Shown in pieces: positions 16,214 through 26,067 of a stretch of DNA of 64,000 nucleotides. The notes under the pieces were generated by a model, which did not search any database, was not told the origin of the DNA, and worked only from the letters and a program-made list of their open reading frames with translations. The DNA comes from Rhizobium sp. 007 (lineage in GTDB: Bacteria > Pseudomonadota > Alphaproteobacteria > Rhizobiales > Rhizobiaceae), in NCBI RefSeq assembly GCF_015353075.1, contig NZ_CP064187.1, positions 2,728,001 through 2,792,000 on the forward strand, in the 5' to 3' direction. Position numbers and translations under genes: made by a program. Position 1 is the stretch's first letter. Every line of letters begins with the position of its first letter.

Positions 16214-18124
16214 GTGGAACGAAAGCTCGCTGCAATCATGGCCGGCGACATCGCCGGATATAGCCGCCTCATGGCCGAGGATGAGGCGGCGACCTATGCA
16301 GAGCTGCGTTCAGTTTTCGACGATATAATCAAACCGTCGGTCGAGCGCCACGGTGGCCGGATTTTCAAGAGCGCCGGCGACGGGTTCCTTGCCGCATTTC
16401 CAAGCGTGAATGAAGCCCTTGATGCGGCTATCGGCATCCAGCTCGGCTTTGCCGAAAGCCCTTTCAATCTGCGTCTCGGTATAAATCTTGGAGATGTCAT
16501 CGAAGATGATGGCGACATGTTTGGTGATGGCGTCAACGTCGCGTCGCGACTTGAATCCATGGCCGAGCCTGGCAGCATTCTTGTGAGTGCTGCGGTCGTC
16601 CGGAGCGCCGACCGCGGTCGTAGTGACCTTTTCCAAAGAATTGGCTTCCGGCAAGTCAAAAACATCCCTGAGCAACTTGAGGTATATGCGGTCAGGTTAG
16701 ACGACGCCAGTGGTAGCGGATTGAGGCGGCTCACGCGCGCCCTGCACGGGTCGCGCGGAGCGGTGCCCTATGCGATTGGCCTAAGCATCCTCCTGCTTTT
16801 CATCGCAGCAACCCAGGTTCCTGGATTGAAAGCGATGACAGAAACGATCGCCGACAGGGTTACCTGGCTGTCCGGCGTCGGAGATATGGATCGGCGTCCC
16901 TCAGTTGCCGTGCTTCCCTTCGACAATATGAGTGGCGATACGGGACAGAACTATTTTGCCGATGGACTCACGGAAGACATCATCACGGAACTGGCGCGCA
17001 ATCCCGAGCTTCAGGTGATCGCTCGCAATTCCACATTCGCATTGCGTGGAGAGGCGGCCGATATTCGCGAAGTCGGCGAAAAGTTGGATGCTGGCTATAT
17101 CGTGGAAGGCAGCGCGCGGCGAGTGGGTGATCAGCTTCGCGTCGTCGCGCAGCTGATTGATACGCGCAGCGGCGCCCATCTGTGGTCGAAAAGCTATGAT
17201 CGCCGCATCGCAGACGTCTTTGCCGTACAGACGGAACTCACGACCGAGATTGTTTCGCACCTCGTATCATATGTTCGCGAATCTGAAGTTGCCGACGCCT
17301 CAAAGCGGCCAACCGAAAACCTGCAGGCCTATGACCTCGTCCTCCAAGCGCGCGACCGTTACAAACATGGTTCGAAAGACAAAGAAGCGCTTCTTGCCGC
17401 GCGAGCACTCTATCATCGCGCGTTGGAGCTGGATCCGGGATATGCGTTGGCACGAGCCCATCTCGGCATGACCTACATCATCGACATGACGCAAGGCGTA
17501 AGCGGGCGAGCCACGATGGCCGACGTGGAGACGGGCTTGAGCGAGGCGCGACAGGCGATCCGTCTCGATCCCAACCTTGCCATTGGTTACCAGGTGTTGA
17601 GCTTCGGTCTTGCAGCCAGCGGTGATTATCCCGGCGCCTTGCAGGCCGCGGGTCGCGCGGTGGAATTCAATCCCAACGACCCTGACAGCCTGATGGCCTT
17701 GGCAAAGGCGCAGGTCCGTTTCGGAGCTTACCGCGAGGCAGTAAGCAACGCCGAACGCGCGCGGCGCCTACACCCTATGGCGCCGGAATACTACACCTAT
17801 GTCCACGGCCAGGCACTTTATGCCGCTGGTCGTCTGGAAGAGGCAGACAGCGTCATTGGAGAGTGCCTGATCCGTGCGCCGCAGGACGCGGACTGCCTGC
17901 TGATCCGAACCGCATTGTTGGCGGGTCGCGGGGATGTGGCGGAAGCCCAGGTTGCAATGGCGCGATTGGTACAAACCAAACCCGAGTTTTCGCTGGCCTC
18001 CGAACGCAACTATCGACGCTTTGGAAATTCTCCTCTGATGGAACAATTCCTGCAGGAACTTTCCCGTGCAAAGGCTCCAGAAACCGCTTTGCGTTCAGGC
18101 TTTATCGAACGAAACACGGCATGA
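16214..18124 (+). CDS. Class III nucleotidyl cyclase - TM - TolB-like - TPR protein
   Basis: GTG 16214 follows GAGGA at proper spacing. Residues 1-165 are a compact class III cyclase with metal aspartates in A-G-D-I-A-G-Y-S (D12) and S-A-G-D-G-F (D56) and the N108/R112 pair. One transmembrane segment covers about 184-203, a FlgO/TolB-N-like segment with S-V-A-V-L-P-F-D-N starts near 230, and TPR repeats fill about 340-620. This architecture is much amplified in Rhizobiaceae. It should be a membrane-anchored cAMP-producing sensor. It stands alone and is not linked to the TRAP operon. Confidence 0.85.
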   Translation: MERKLAAIMAGDIAGYSRLMAEDEAATYAELRSVFDDIIKPSVERHGGRIFKSAGDGFLAAFPSVNEALDAAIGIQLGFAESPFNLRLGINLGDVIEDDGDMFGDGVNVASRLESMAEPGSILVSAAVVRSADRGRSDLFQRIGFRQVKNIPEQLEVYAVRLDDASGSGLRRLTRALHGSRGAVPYAIGLSILLLFIAATQVPGLKAMTETIADRVTWLSGVGDMDRRPSVAVLPFDNMSGDTGQNYFADGLTEDIITELARNPELQVIARNSTFALRGEAADIREVGEKLDAGYIVEGSARRVGDQLRVVAQLIDTRSGAHLWSKSYDRRIADVFAVQTELTTEIVSHLVSYVRESEVADASKRPTENLQAYDLVLQARDRYKHGSKDKEALLAARALYHRALELDPGYALARAHLGMTYIIDMTQGVSGRATMADVETGLSEARQAIRLDPNLAIGYQVLSFGLAASGDYPGALQAAGRAVEFNPNDPDSLMALAKAQVRFGAYREAVSNAERARRLHPMAPEYYTYVHGQALYAAGRLEEADSVIGECLIRAPQDADCLLIRTALLAGRGDVAEAQVAMARLVQTKPEFSLASERNYRRFGNSPLMEQFLQELSRAKAPETALRSGFIERNTA

Positions 18125-18257
18125 GCGCGGCAAGTGCTCCCCCCGCGTTCTTCTGTGCCTTCTGGATCGATGAGAAATTAATCCAGCCTCTGAATCCGCT
18201 TGCGCCTGCGCAGGATTCCAGCGAGTGTTAACTTGCCAATAGGTTGTGGGATGAGCC

Positions 18258-18530
18258 ATGGACAGTGCGCAGTGGGTTCAGCCGGTAATGATCGTCTGCA
18301 AGCAAAGCGGACAGCTCTACACTATTACAAATACCCAGGAAGCCCTCGATATCCTTCTCCGGTATTGGCCAGTCTCTGATGGCAAAGCTTTTTTCGATGC
18401 CATGGAAGTATGCATCGGCGTAGCTGAGGGAAGAACGTCAAAAGAGCAAGCAAGACAAGCCTTCATCGATGCCGCCCACGAGGCGCAAATCCCCGTCGAA
18501 ATTCCTGACATCATCAGAGTGAGAGTCTGA
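18258..18530 (+). CDS. DUF982-domain small protein
   Basis: The 90-residue protein shows the DUF982 pattern: W-x-x-P-V near the start, then E-A-L-D-I-L-L-R-Y-W-P, A-x-E-V-C, E-G-R-T-S-K-E-Q-A-R-Q-A-F and a helical end. DUF982 proteins are abundant in Rhizobiales and of unknown function. It has no signal or membrane segment and is convergent with the ABC transporter gene. Confidence 0.82.
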   Translation: MDSAQWVQPVMIVCKQSGQLYTITNTQEALDILLRYWPVSDGKAFFDAMEVCIGVAEGRTSKEQARQAFIDAAHEAQIPVEIPDIIRVRV

Positions 18531-18738
18531 TTTTCCGTGCAATTCTAAGCTAAGCAGCTGGCTAGGATGCGTTTTTATCATATCGCATTCTTGCGGAAGC
18601 GCTTTGTGAGGTCACCGAAGGCATTGGACCGCGCGCCCTCGGCGATTATCGTTGGCGGCAGCTCCCGTTCGAGCACAAGGCACTACGGGTTTGCGGCGAA
18701 GACACCAAATTCCGCGCGAGTTCTGAACCGCAACGATT

Positions 18739-20493
18739 TTACGCACTGAATCCCAACTGGCTAAGCCGAGCGTAAAGACCGTCATCGAGCTTCGCAAGCG
18801 TCTCGTGATTGCCTTCTTCGACGACACGGCCCTGCTGCATGACGACGATCTTGTCGGCGCGCACGACGGTGGAAAGCCGGTGGGCGATGACGACGACAGT
18901 GCGGCCGGTCATCGCTTCGTCGAGAGCCCTTTGGACGGCAGCTTCGGATTCGGTGTCGAGAGCGGAGGTTGCCTCGTCGAGCAAGAGGATCGGAGCGTTG
19001 CGCACTAGCGCGCGGGCAATCGACAGGCGCTGGCGCTGGCCGCCCGACAGCGTCACGCCGCTTTCGCCGACGGGCGTATCGTAGCCCTGCGGCTGCGCCA
19101 AGATGAAATCATGCGCGTAGGCAAGCCGTGCGGCTTCCTCGACCTCGGCATCGGTCGCATCCGGCCGGCCATATCGGATATTGTTGCGGATCGAGCCTTC
19201 GAAGAGGTAGGGTTGCTGCGAGACATAGGCGAGCTGCTCACGCAGCGACTGTTTGGTGACATGGGCGATGTCCTGCCCGTCGATCAGGATCTCGCCGCCC
19301 GCCGGATCATAGAAGCGCGGGATCAGATTCATGATCGTCGATTTTCCGGCGCCGGACGGGCCGACGAGCGCTGTCGTCTTACCGCCTTCGGCGACGAAGC
19401 TGACCCCGTTGAGAACGCTATCGGCGCCATAAGCGAAGGAGACGTCGCGAAATTCGATCCGTGCCTCCGTCGGCCTCAGCGGCTTAGCATCCGGCAGGTC
19501 GCGCTGGCGTGGCTCCATGTCCAGCACTTCGTAGATCATCCGTGCGTGGACGGCCGCGCGCTCCATCTGCACCTGCAGCTTCGCAAGACGGCGCAGTGGA
19601 TCGTAGAGCAGCAGCAGCGCCGTGAAGAAAGAGAAGAAGGCACCCGGCGGTACGTTGAAATAGATCGAGCGATAGGCGGCATAAGCAAGTAAACCGGCCA
19701 GCATGAGGCCGGCAAAACTCTCGGTTACGGGTGCATTGCGTTCCGATAGGCGGGCAAGGTGATTGGCTCGATTTTCGACCGCAATGATGACGTTTTCGAC
19801 CCGGGCCTCCAGCGCGCGCTCCATCGTAAAGGCCTTAACCACGGAAATGCCCTGGATCGTCTCCTGCAAAGTTCCGAAGAAAATGCTGTTGAGCCGGATG
19901 CCTCTTGCCGCAACCTCTTTGAGGCGACGTGAAAAATACCTGAGCCCGAAGAGCAGCGCCGGTGCCATCACCAAAACGACGGTACTTAGCAGCGGGTCCT
20001 GATAGACCATCACTGCGAGCAGCGAGACGAAGGAGAGCATGTCCCTCGCCGTCGACGTAACCGTCAGATTGAGAACGTCGCGTATGCCGGAAATATTCTG
20101 GCTCAATAACCCAGCGACCTGCCCCGACCGTCGCTGGTCGAAAAATTCGACCGGAAGCGTCATTAGATGGGCCGCAAGCCGCTTCTGGTAGCGGGCGACG
20201 ATACCGTTGCTGACCCTTGAAAGAGCAACAGCCTGACCATAGCTTGCAAATCCTCGGATGACGAATGCGGCGAAGAGTGAGAGACAGATTAGCGCGACGA
20301 GCTCTGCGTCTTTACTGACGAAGGCCTCATCGACAATGCTCTTCATCACGTAAGCCGTATAGGCAGTAGAAAGCGCGACCGCAGCGAGGCAGGCTATCGC
20401 GAAGCTATAGCCTGGAATATGGTCCCTAAAATTTTCGGAGACCACCCGCTTCAATATCTCAAGAGTGCGGACGTTCTGTTTTGCTGGAGACAT
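18739..20493 (-). CDS. MsbA-like ABC exporter (fused permease and ATPase)
   Basis: The 584-residue half transporter has a six-helix type IV exporter domain (1-320) and an ATPase domain with Walker A G-P-S-G-A-G-K-S-T (378-386), signature L-S-G-G-Q (482-486) and Walker B I-L-L-L-D-E (502-507), so it should be active as a homodimer. It belongs to the MsbA/lipid-exporter group. Its place at the edge of a surface-glycan island suggests export of a lipid or glycolipid, but the substrate is not shown. It has no close operon partner. Confidence 0.85.
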   Translation of the reverse strand: MSPAKQNVRTLEILKRVVSENFRDHIPGYSFAIACLAAVALSTAYTAYVMKSIVDEAFVSKDAELVALICLSLFAAFVIRGFASYGQAVALSRVSNGIVARYQKRLAAHLMTLPVEFFDQRRSGQVAGLLSQNISGIRDVLNLTVTSTARDMLSFVSLLAVMVYQDPLLSTVVLVMAPALLFGLRYFSRRLKEVAARGIRLNSIFFGTLQETIQGISVVKAFTMERALEARVENVIIAVENRANHLARLSERNAPVTESFAGLMLAGLLAYAAYRSIYFNVPPGAFFSFFTALLLLYDPLRRLAKLQVQMERAAVHARMIYEVLDMEPRQRDLPDAKPLRPTEARIEFRDVSFAYGADSVLNGVSFVAEGGKTTALVGPSGAGKSTIMNLIPRFYDPAGGEILIDGQDIAHVTKQSLREQLAYVSQQPYLFEGSIRNNIRYGRPDATDAEVEEAARLAYAHDFILAQPQGYDTPVGESGVTLSGGQRQRLSIARALVRNAPILLLDEATSALDTESEAAVQRALDEAMTGRTVVVIAHRLSTVVRADKIVVMQQGRVVEEGNHETLAKLDDGLYARLSQLGFSA

Positions 20494-20559
20494 GAGCGCT
20501 CGTATGAATTCCCCGCCGGCTCAGCCAAGCGATAAGGTTCGAGCTGGCGTCTTACCGGC

Positions 20560-20634
20560 CAATGACCGGAAAGTCGAGTATTCATCGCGCCTGACGAAAC
20601 GGCGCGTCTGCCGGGAAGCATTCGGCTGATCGTG
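20560..20634. repeat. Imperfect direct repeat, copy 1 (about 75 bp)
   Basis: This stretch shares GTCGAGTATTCATC and ATTCGGCTGAT plus much of the sequence between with 23916-23989, in the same orientation and with roughly three-quarters of positions alike by eye. The two copies lie outside the genes they flank. On the minus strand it falls inside a short open frame (20521-20742) that I do not call as a gene. Confidence 0.55.
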
Positions 20635-20949
20635 TTGCATAGCCGTCAGATTCCTATAGACCCTGCGGAGGAACGCGACTGCCATTAAGTTTAGAATGGG
20701 GTCGGGCAGCAGATTGACGTCACGCTGCTGCCACGAGATCACGTGGCCGTCCTCGTTCTGGCCTGCGAGCCGTTTGCCGCCTTGGGAGATTGCCAGACAC
20801 GAAAAATGTCGCAGAATCCTGATCTGGTCTCCTGCTACTCACTTGGTGAACCTCACTTGGAATCGGTGAGACGGCTTGATAACAACATGACCTCGGAAAA
20901 CAACGGAAGGGACTACGTCAGCCACGTGGTCTCGAACAGGGCAATTAGA

Positions 20950-21924
20950 ATGGATCCGGTCAAGAGCGACCTGCTCAACGCATGGGTTGTCAGCGAGTCT
21001 AAAATTGGTACGATGTCTCAATGCACCGGCGTAGCAAATAATTTTGGTGGGCCAGTCCTTCAAAAACCCGTTGTGGTAAAACACGGCATCTCAAAATATT
21101 TTTCACCGCGTTTGTTCTCTTCACGAGAAGCAAGGCCTGATGTCATCATTTCCTGTGGTTTCAGGTCTGAGAGCCACGTCATAAAGATGAAACGAGCCTT
21201 CAAACGCCGGCCGTTTATAGTGCATCTCCAGCGCCCGAGGGTATCCGGTTATGATTTGGTTTTCGTATCCAATCATGACTGGACAAATGAGTTCGATGAA
21301 CTGCCGCAATACGAGCGGATGGTAGGCGTGCCACATCGGCTCCGGGCCGAAGAGATACTGCTGCGGCGGGAAAATGCCAGGCGCCTGTATAATCCGCAGG
21401 GACGCAAAATAGCCTCCGTGTTCGTGGGAGGTTCAAACGGTGCCTACGTTTATGACGATCGGGCGATAAGCGGCATCCAGGACGCGGTTAGAACTCTTGC
21501 AGACGACGACTGGCAAGTTCTCGTGTCAACATCTCGAAGATCCGACGATGAGACGTTGCGAAAACTACGCGAGATTGAATCGCCAACCGTCACCGTTTGG
21601 GATCGATGTGAACCAAATCCTTACATTGACTACGTCGCGGCGGCTGACGCCTTTCTCATCACAAAGGATTCAGTGACAATGCCATGCGAGGCGCTAGTGA
21701 CCGGCCGACCGGTATATTCCTTGGATCTGTCAGCTGTTCCCGGCGATAGGCTGGTGAAGTTTGAGCGCTTTCATCGAGATCTGCGAGAAACATTGAAGTT
21801 GACGCGGTCGTTCGAAGGTCGACTTGAGGCTTATTCGTATTCACCGCTAAATGAAGCCAAGCGTATTGCGCGCGTCATTGAACGAAGGATCGGGTTCCAA
21901 CCCGGCCCATTGACTGGAGAATAG
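20950..21924 (+). CDS. ELM1/DUF1022-like putative glycosyltransferase
   Basis: The open frame extends from 20743, but similarity to the ELM1 (mitochondrial fission ELM1, GT-B-like) family starts at N-A-W-V-V-S-E-S-K-I-G-T-M-S-Q-C-T-G-V-A. ATG 20950 with AGGG upstream is therefore chosen (324 residues); ATG 20887 is an alternative. A conserved second half has F-V-G-G-S-N-G-A-Y and the C-terminal D-A-F-L-I-T-x-D-S-V-T-M-P-C-E-A-L segment, where GT-B enzymes bind the nucleotide sugar. Bacterial ELM1-like genes are common in capsule and lipopolysaccharide clusters. It lies tail to tail with the next gene, with stops adjacent. Confidence 0.65.
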   Translation: MDPVKSDLLNAWVVSESKIGTMSQCTGVANNFGGPVLQKPVVVKHGISKYFSPRLFSSREARPDVIISCGFRSESHVIKMKRAFKRRPFIVHLQRPRVSGYDLVFVSNHDWTNEFDELPQYERMVGVPHRLRAEEILLRRENARRLYNPQGRKIASVFVGGSNGAYVYDDRAISGIQDAVRTLADDDWQVLVSTSRRSDDETLRKLREIESPTVTVWDRCEPNPYIDYVAAADAFLITKDSVTMPCEALVTGRPVYSLDLSAVPGDRLVKFERFHRDLRETLKLTRSFEGRLEAYSYSPLNEAKRIARVIERRIGFQPGPLTGE

Positions 21925-22839
21925 TCAGACGTTTTCGAAGCGTCCGTCGTAGCGATAGCCGATTTTCAGCAATGCGGAAACGGGCGAAAAACAATCCAAT
22001 TCAATGGACTTTCTACCTGCATACTGCTTTGCCGCAGCGAAGAACGCGAGAATACGATGCTCTGCCGATAGTATTCCAGTATAAGCGGAGGAGGTTTCAT
22101 TTTCGTAGAACCGAGGGAGATTCGCGTTCGAAATATCTATACCAAAAAGGCCAATGCGCGTCGCGCCCGACGCTAACGCAAATTGCATGGCAGTTGCGGC
22201 GACAGAGCCCGCGGGGAATACGCCTTTGTCAGGATCTATCGATACTGCCGAATTCTCACTCCGGAAAAGCAAGCCGCTCTGAACAGCCCCTTCTGAACGT
22301 CGTTTTTGCCCATATGGTGCAAGAATGTTTCTGATGAGCACTACCTTTCTGTCTCGAAGCCAGGCACTGTCAATCTCACAAATCGCTCGAATGACGCTGA
22401 TCGATAGTAAACATGGAACGTTCTGAGGAACCTTTTCCTTAAGGAGAGTGAAATGCCTCCACACGAAGCGCTCATCCTCCACAACTACAGCGAGCGGCTC
22501 TTGTATCTTTGATCCAATAAGGCTTATCGCTCCGTTGAGTAACAACGCACTGCCGGCCGGTATCTTCTCAATTGCGCACTGGTTGATTGACGGGCCGCTG
22601 CCGACGATAAAAACACAGTCAGGTTTGTTTGGATTGACATCAGCAAAAGCCAGCGTTTCAACAATATCGACCGACCGATAACGAATTAAGGCTTGTTGCC
22701 GCTCCTCGAAGGAAATGATTTTGAGCCCCGGCAGCCAATCTTGAAAATGGCTTTTAGATCGGCCGAGAAACAGCCTAACGCCGATTTTGATAATGGATCG
22801 TGCCAACGGGCGGTTTGCTGAGTGAAATATCTCTCCCAT
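21925..22839 (-). CDS. Sialyl-motif-like / DUF115-like Rossmann protein
   Basis: ATG 22839 is chosen; a TTG at 22938 would add 33 low-complexity residues and lacks a ribosome site. The protein (304 residues) has C-V-F-I-V-G-S-G-P-S followed by an asparagine in L-L-L-N-G-A, and later F-P-A-G-S-V-A-A-T-A-M-Q-F-A and R-I-G-L-F-G-I-D-I-S. This layout (glycine-rich loop, then Asn, then a Ser/Gly-rich helix and a G-F/I-D strand) recalls the L and S motifs of GT29/GT42 sialyltransferases and DUF115 (MptE-like) proteins. A glycosyltransferase role in a nonulosonate-containing glycan is inference. It is one of five such sequences here. Confidence 0.5.
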   Translation of the reverse strand: MGEIFHSANRPLARSIIKIGVRLFLGRSKSHFQDWLPGLKIISFEERQQALIRYRSVDIVETLAFADVNPNKPDCVFIVGSGPSINQCAIEKIPAGSALLLNGAISLIGSKIQEPLAVVVEDERFVWRHFTLLKEKVPQNVPCLLSISVIRAICEIDSAWLRDRKVVLIRNILAPYGQKRRSEGAVQSGLLFRSENSAVSIDPDKGVFPAGSVAATAMQFALASGATRIGLFGIDISNANLPRFYENETSSAYTGILSAEHRILAFFAAAKQYAGRKSIELDCFSPVSALLKIGYRYDGRFENV

Positions 22840-23099
22840 GACAACGCTACCTGATCGTTTTCTTAGCAAGAGCGGGCGCTTGAAATCTTCGCTATCTGTA
22901 GCGTCTCCTGAAGGCCGGCCGCGCGTGTGATTGTTCAAAGTGTGGTCTGTGCAAAGTTATTGGCTTGCGACTACTAGGAGTGTCAAGGTAATAATCGCGA
23001 CGAGAACAAAACCGTATCTCGACTGCCGAACGTCGAACTGACCGGTAGAAAACTGGCTGTCACGCGAACTGCCTACTTCTATGAAATCCTTGAGTTATT

Positions 23100-23816
23100 A
23101 TGAACATTAGTCAACTTCGCAAGCGGGTGTACCGAACACTAAAATACAAACTTGCACGGCCAAGCCCTCCGGATTTACGCAGTCCGTTTCGCGGTCCCGT
23201 CGTCGTGGTTGGATCTGCCCCGCAAGCAAATCTCCCTGCTGGATTAGATCGCAATTATAGCATTGTGACAGTCAACGGGTCTCAGGCTGTCACAAAAAAC
23301 TGGGGCATCGAGAGACCAGACATTACATTCATGCAATTCAACCAGATCAGAGGTCAAAATACCAATGCGGTTGAGGTTCGCCGGGTGCTGCGGGGACAGT
23401 CTACAAAGGCCTTATATGTCTTTCTCTGGCCGGAGGGTGAGGAAGCACTCAAGGCGGGCTTGAGCGCATTTCACTACCATTACGAGAGTCTAACGCTTGT
23501 CAACAAATACGAAAGAATGGCGCTACTCGATAAAGTTTGCGGCCTAAAGACTGCGGAAATGGACGCGAGTGAAAAGTGTTCCAACGGGGTAAATGCGGTG
23601 CTGTTTGCCTTTTGCCATGGCGCGAGTGAAGTCATAATTACCGGTATTAATCCTCGGTCCACTGGGCATGCGTACAACAACGAAAATCTTGGGCGACTTC
23701 ATCAAACTATGGACGAGATGGTTTTCAGTAAGCTGTTGCGCGATGGGTGGCCGCTTTACACCGCGGATCCTCAAGTTTCTTCAGCGATCGGCATACCGCT
23801 ATGGATGCCGGCGTAA
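23100..23816 (+). CDS. Sialyl-motif-like putative glycosyltransferase (paralogue A)
   Basis: The 238-residue protein has V-V-V-V-G-S-A-P-Q (34-42), N59, then S-N-G-V-N-A-V-L-F-A-F-C-H-G-A-S (161-176) with V-I-I-T-G-I-N, and G-H-A-Y-N (189-193), ending G-I-P-L-W. The same order of motifs occurs in the protein at 33450 and, decayed, at 30467-30835. The pattern resembles GT29-type sialyl motifs L, S and VS (with the histidine). It is short for a full enzyme but could be a compact GT. It stands alone, with the gene at 21925 divergent upstream. Function is not proven. Confidence 0.55.
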   Translation: MNISQLRKRVYRTLKYKLARPSPPDLRSPFRGPVVVVGSAPQANLPAGLDRNYSIVTVNGSQAVTKNWGIERPDITFMQFNQIRGQNTNAVEVRRVLRGQSTKALYVFLWPEGEEALKAGLSAFHYHYESLTLVNKYERMALLDKVCGLKTAEMDASEKCSNGVNAVLFAFCHGASEVIITGINPRSTGHAYNNENLGRLHQTMDEMVFSKLLRDGWPLYTADPQVSSAIGIPLWMPA

Positions 23817-23915
23817 TGCGTGAATGCGACGTATAGCCACACGAGGTTGATCGCAGAACTCACGGGAGACCGGAACTTCGTAAGGCGGTCCCCGCCGGAG
23901 GGTAGTGGCAGGTCA

Positions 23916-23989
23916 CAATGATGGGATAGTCGAGTATTCATCAAGATTGCCAACGGGCGTGGCTTCGGGAGCCAATTCGGCTGATGGTG
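23916..23989. repeat. Imperfect direct repeat, copy 2 (about 74 bp)
   Basis: Second copy of the repeat at 20560-20634, same orientation, in the 322-base gap between the genes at 23100 and 24139. The two copies bracket three island genes, suggesting a past duplication or recombination endpoint. I see no other feature in this gap. Confidence 0.55.
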
Positions 23990-24138
23990 CGTGCACACCC
24001 ATCAAGAGCGTGTAAACGCCGCGGCATTTTCGCTGTGGCTTACCGGAAGCGCCCCGATTGAAGGAGCCGCCTCGATATTGCTATTTTTGCTCATTCCAAT
24101 ATGACCTCGACTTCTCAATCACTCGTGGGCGCCGATTT

Positions 24139-26067
24139 ATGAAGTACAGGACAGAGATCGAAGGACTTCGCGCCGTAGCTGTCTTGTCCGTGATTGTTTT
24201 CCATGCGTATCCAAATGCTCTGCCAGGAGGCTTTATCGGCGTCGATATATTTTTTGTGATTAGCGGCTATCTGATAACATCGATCATCGTAAGGGACATA
24301 GAGGCAGGAACTTTTAACATCGCACGCTTCTTCGAAAAGCGTGCGCGGCGAATTCTGCCCGCTCTTATTTTTGTAATTGCATGCTGTGTTCCGGCCGCGT
24401 GGTATTGGATGATGCCGGCGGAATTACGCGCGTTCTCGGATTCAGTTATTGCAGCATGCCTCTCGGTATCAAATATCTTCTTCTGGACAAAAAGTGGGTA
24501 TTTTTCGCCTGAAACGGCCCAAATGCCGCTACTTCATACATGGAGCCTTGGGGTCGAGGAGCAGTTTTACGCGATCTATCCGTTTTTGCTACTTGTAATA
24601 GGCAAGAAGTCATACAAGAAGAACGCAACGCTACTATTTTTAGTGGCGGGAGCCACAGTCAGTATTATAGTAAGTTACATATGCTCGAAATATGTCCCCG
24701 AACTGAACTTTTATTTTCTTCCGACACGAGCATGGGAGTTTTTCTTTGGAGGGGCCTGCGCTGTCTTCTCCGGCGGCCGAGAACGCGATCATGGATGGTG
24801 GGCTTGCGCGGGGATCATCCTTATCGGCTTTGCGGTTATCTGTTTCGATGAGAGCTCTCAGTTCCCCGCAGCAAGTCTAGCGGTAGCTGGAACGTGTTTA
24901 GTCCTAACATTTGCGAGAAGCGGGAATTTTGTAGGAAATTGCCTATCCCTATCACCTCTCGTGATGGTCGGCAGCATCAGCTACAGCGCGTACTTGTGGC
25001 ATCAGCCCCTGTTTGCTTTTGCTAAAATTCGCAGCGTAGACGCGCCAAACGGAATGACGATGTTCGCTTTGATAGTCGTCTCCTTGGCATTGGCATATTG
25101 CACATACCGTTTCATTGAACTGCCATTCAGACGCAAGCCTGACCAAGAAATTCATGTTAGCAAGGGATTCGTCGGTGGCTGCGCTGTCTTTACAATCGCG
25201 CTTGTTAGTTTTGGAATCTACGGAAACCTCACAAAAGGCGCCCCATCCCGGCTACCACCTCAAATTTCCAATTTTATTCAAGAGAACGCATGGAATCGAC
25301 GCTGTCTAGCATTTAAGGATCCTTCTCCGCTCCAATTGCCGGAACCAAGTTGCGTTTATAATTCTGAGCATGATTCTAGCTACGCGATCGTAGGGGATTC
25401 CATAGCTTCGTCACTGAGCCCCTCTCTAGCCGCGCAACTCGATCGACACGGCATTGCTTTGGAGCAGATGACACATACCGCATGCGCTCCAATCGTGGGA
25501 ATTAAGAGCAGTGGAGAGTCCGCACAAGGCTGTCCAAACTATATTCGGACTGCATTCGAACGTATCAAAGCCAGTGGGGTTAAAACAGTCATCCTAGCTG
25601 GGGCGTGGATCACGTTTTTCGACGAGAAGAACCTGGTGCTCAACAAACAACAAATCACGCTTGCCTCTTCGAAGGGAAAAGCCCTGGTGCGTGAAGCGCT
25701 TCAATCGACGGTGAATGAACTAAGGGAATCCGGCATTCGGGTCGTTTTGCTGTACCCTGTCCCCAGGGGAGATTCACAGGTTGTGGCCAAGGTCGCCAAA
25801 CTAATGCTAACCGGCAACCTGAAGCCAACAGTTTCGGTTTCTAAGGAAAAATATTCTTCCCAGGCGAAAGACGCAGTTGGTTACCTGGACAGCATTAAGG
25901 GCGGTAATATAATCAGGGTTTTTCCCTCGCATTCGTTTTGCAGCACAGCTGACAATAACTGTGTTTTAGCATCAGGAGGCCAAGCTTATATTTACGACAA
26001 ACTTCACCTCACGAGGGCAGGTGCAGATGTTGTCGCAAAGAATATCGTTGGCGCTCTAATTAATTGA
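24139..26067 (+). CDS. OafA-type O-acyltransferase with SGNH C-terminal domain (copy 1)
   Basis: ATG 24139 begins right at the family N-terminus (M-K-Y-R-T-E-I-E-G-L-R-A-V-A-V); the upstream TTG frame is not favoured. The 642-residue protein has an acyltransferase-3 membrane domain with about 10-11 helices, including L-H-T-W-S-L-G-V-E-E-Q-F-Y, and a periplasmic SGNH domain with the nucleophile motif V-G-D-S-I and a late D-K-L-H triad motif. It should O-acetylate a surface glycan during assembly. Codon use here is visibly more AT-rich than in the rkp core. Two further copies lie at 30841 and 34401. Confidence 0.88.
   Translation: MKYRTEIEGLRAVAVLSVIVFHAYPNALPGGFIGVDIFFVISGYLITSIIVRDIEAGTFNIARFFEKRARRILPALIFVIACCVPAAWYWMMPAELRAFSDSVIAACLSVSNIFFWTKSGYFSPETAQMPLLHTWSLGVEEQFYAIYPFLLLVIGKKSYKKNATLLFLVAGATVSIIVSYICSKYVPELNFYFLPTRAWEFFFGGACAVFSGGRERDHGWWACAGIILIGFAVICFDESSQFPAASLAVAGTCLVLTFARSGNFVGNCLSLSPLVMVGSISYSAYLWHQPLFAFAKIRSVDAPNGMTMFALIVVSLALAYCTYRFIELPFRRKPDQEIHVSKGFVGGCAVFTIALVSFGIYGNLTKGAPSRLPPQISNFIQENAWNRRCLAFKDPSPLQLPEPSCVYNSEHDSSYAIVGDSIASSLSPSLAAQLDRHGIALEQMTHTACAPIVGIKSSGESAQGCPNYIRTAFERIKASGVKTVILAGAWITFFDEKNLVLNKQQITLASSKGKALVREALQSTVNELRESGIRVVLLYPVPRGDSQVVAKVAKLMLTGNLKPTVSVSKEKYSSQAKDAVGYLDSIKGGNIIRVFPSHSFCSTADNNCVLASGGQAYIYDKLHLTRAGADVVAKNIVGALIN

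Noticed and set aside
20521..20742. 73-codon minus-strand frame before the ELM1-like gene
   Set aside because: No family, no good ribosome site, and part of it is the direct repeat; kept as repeat only.
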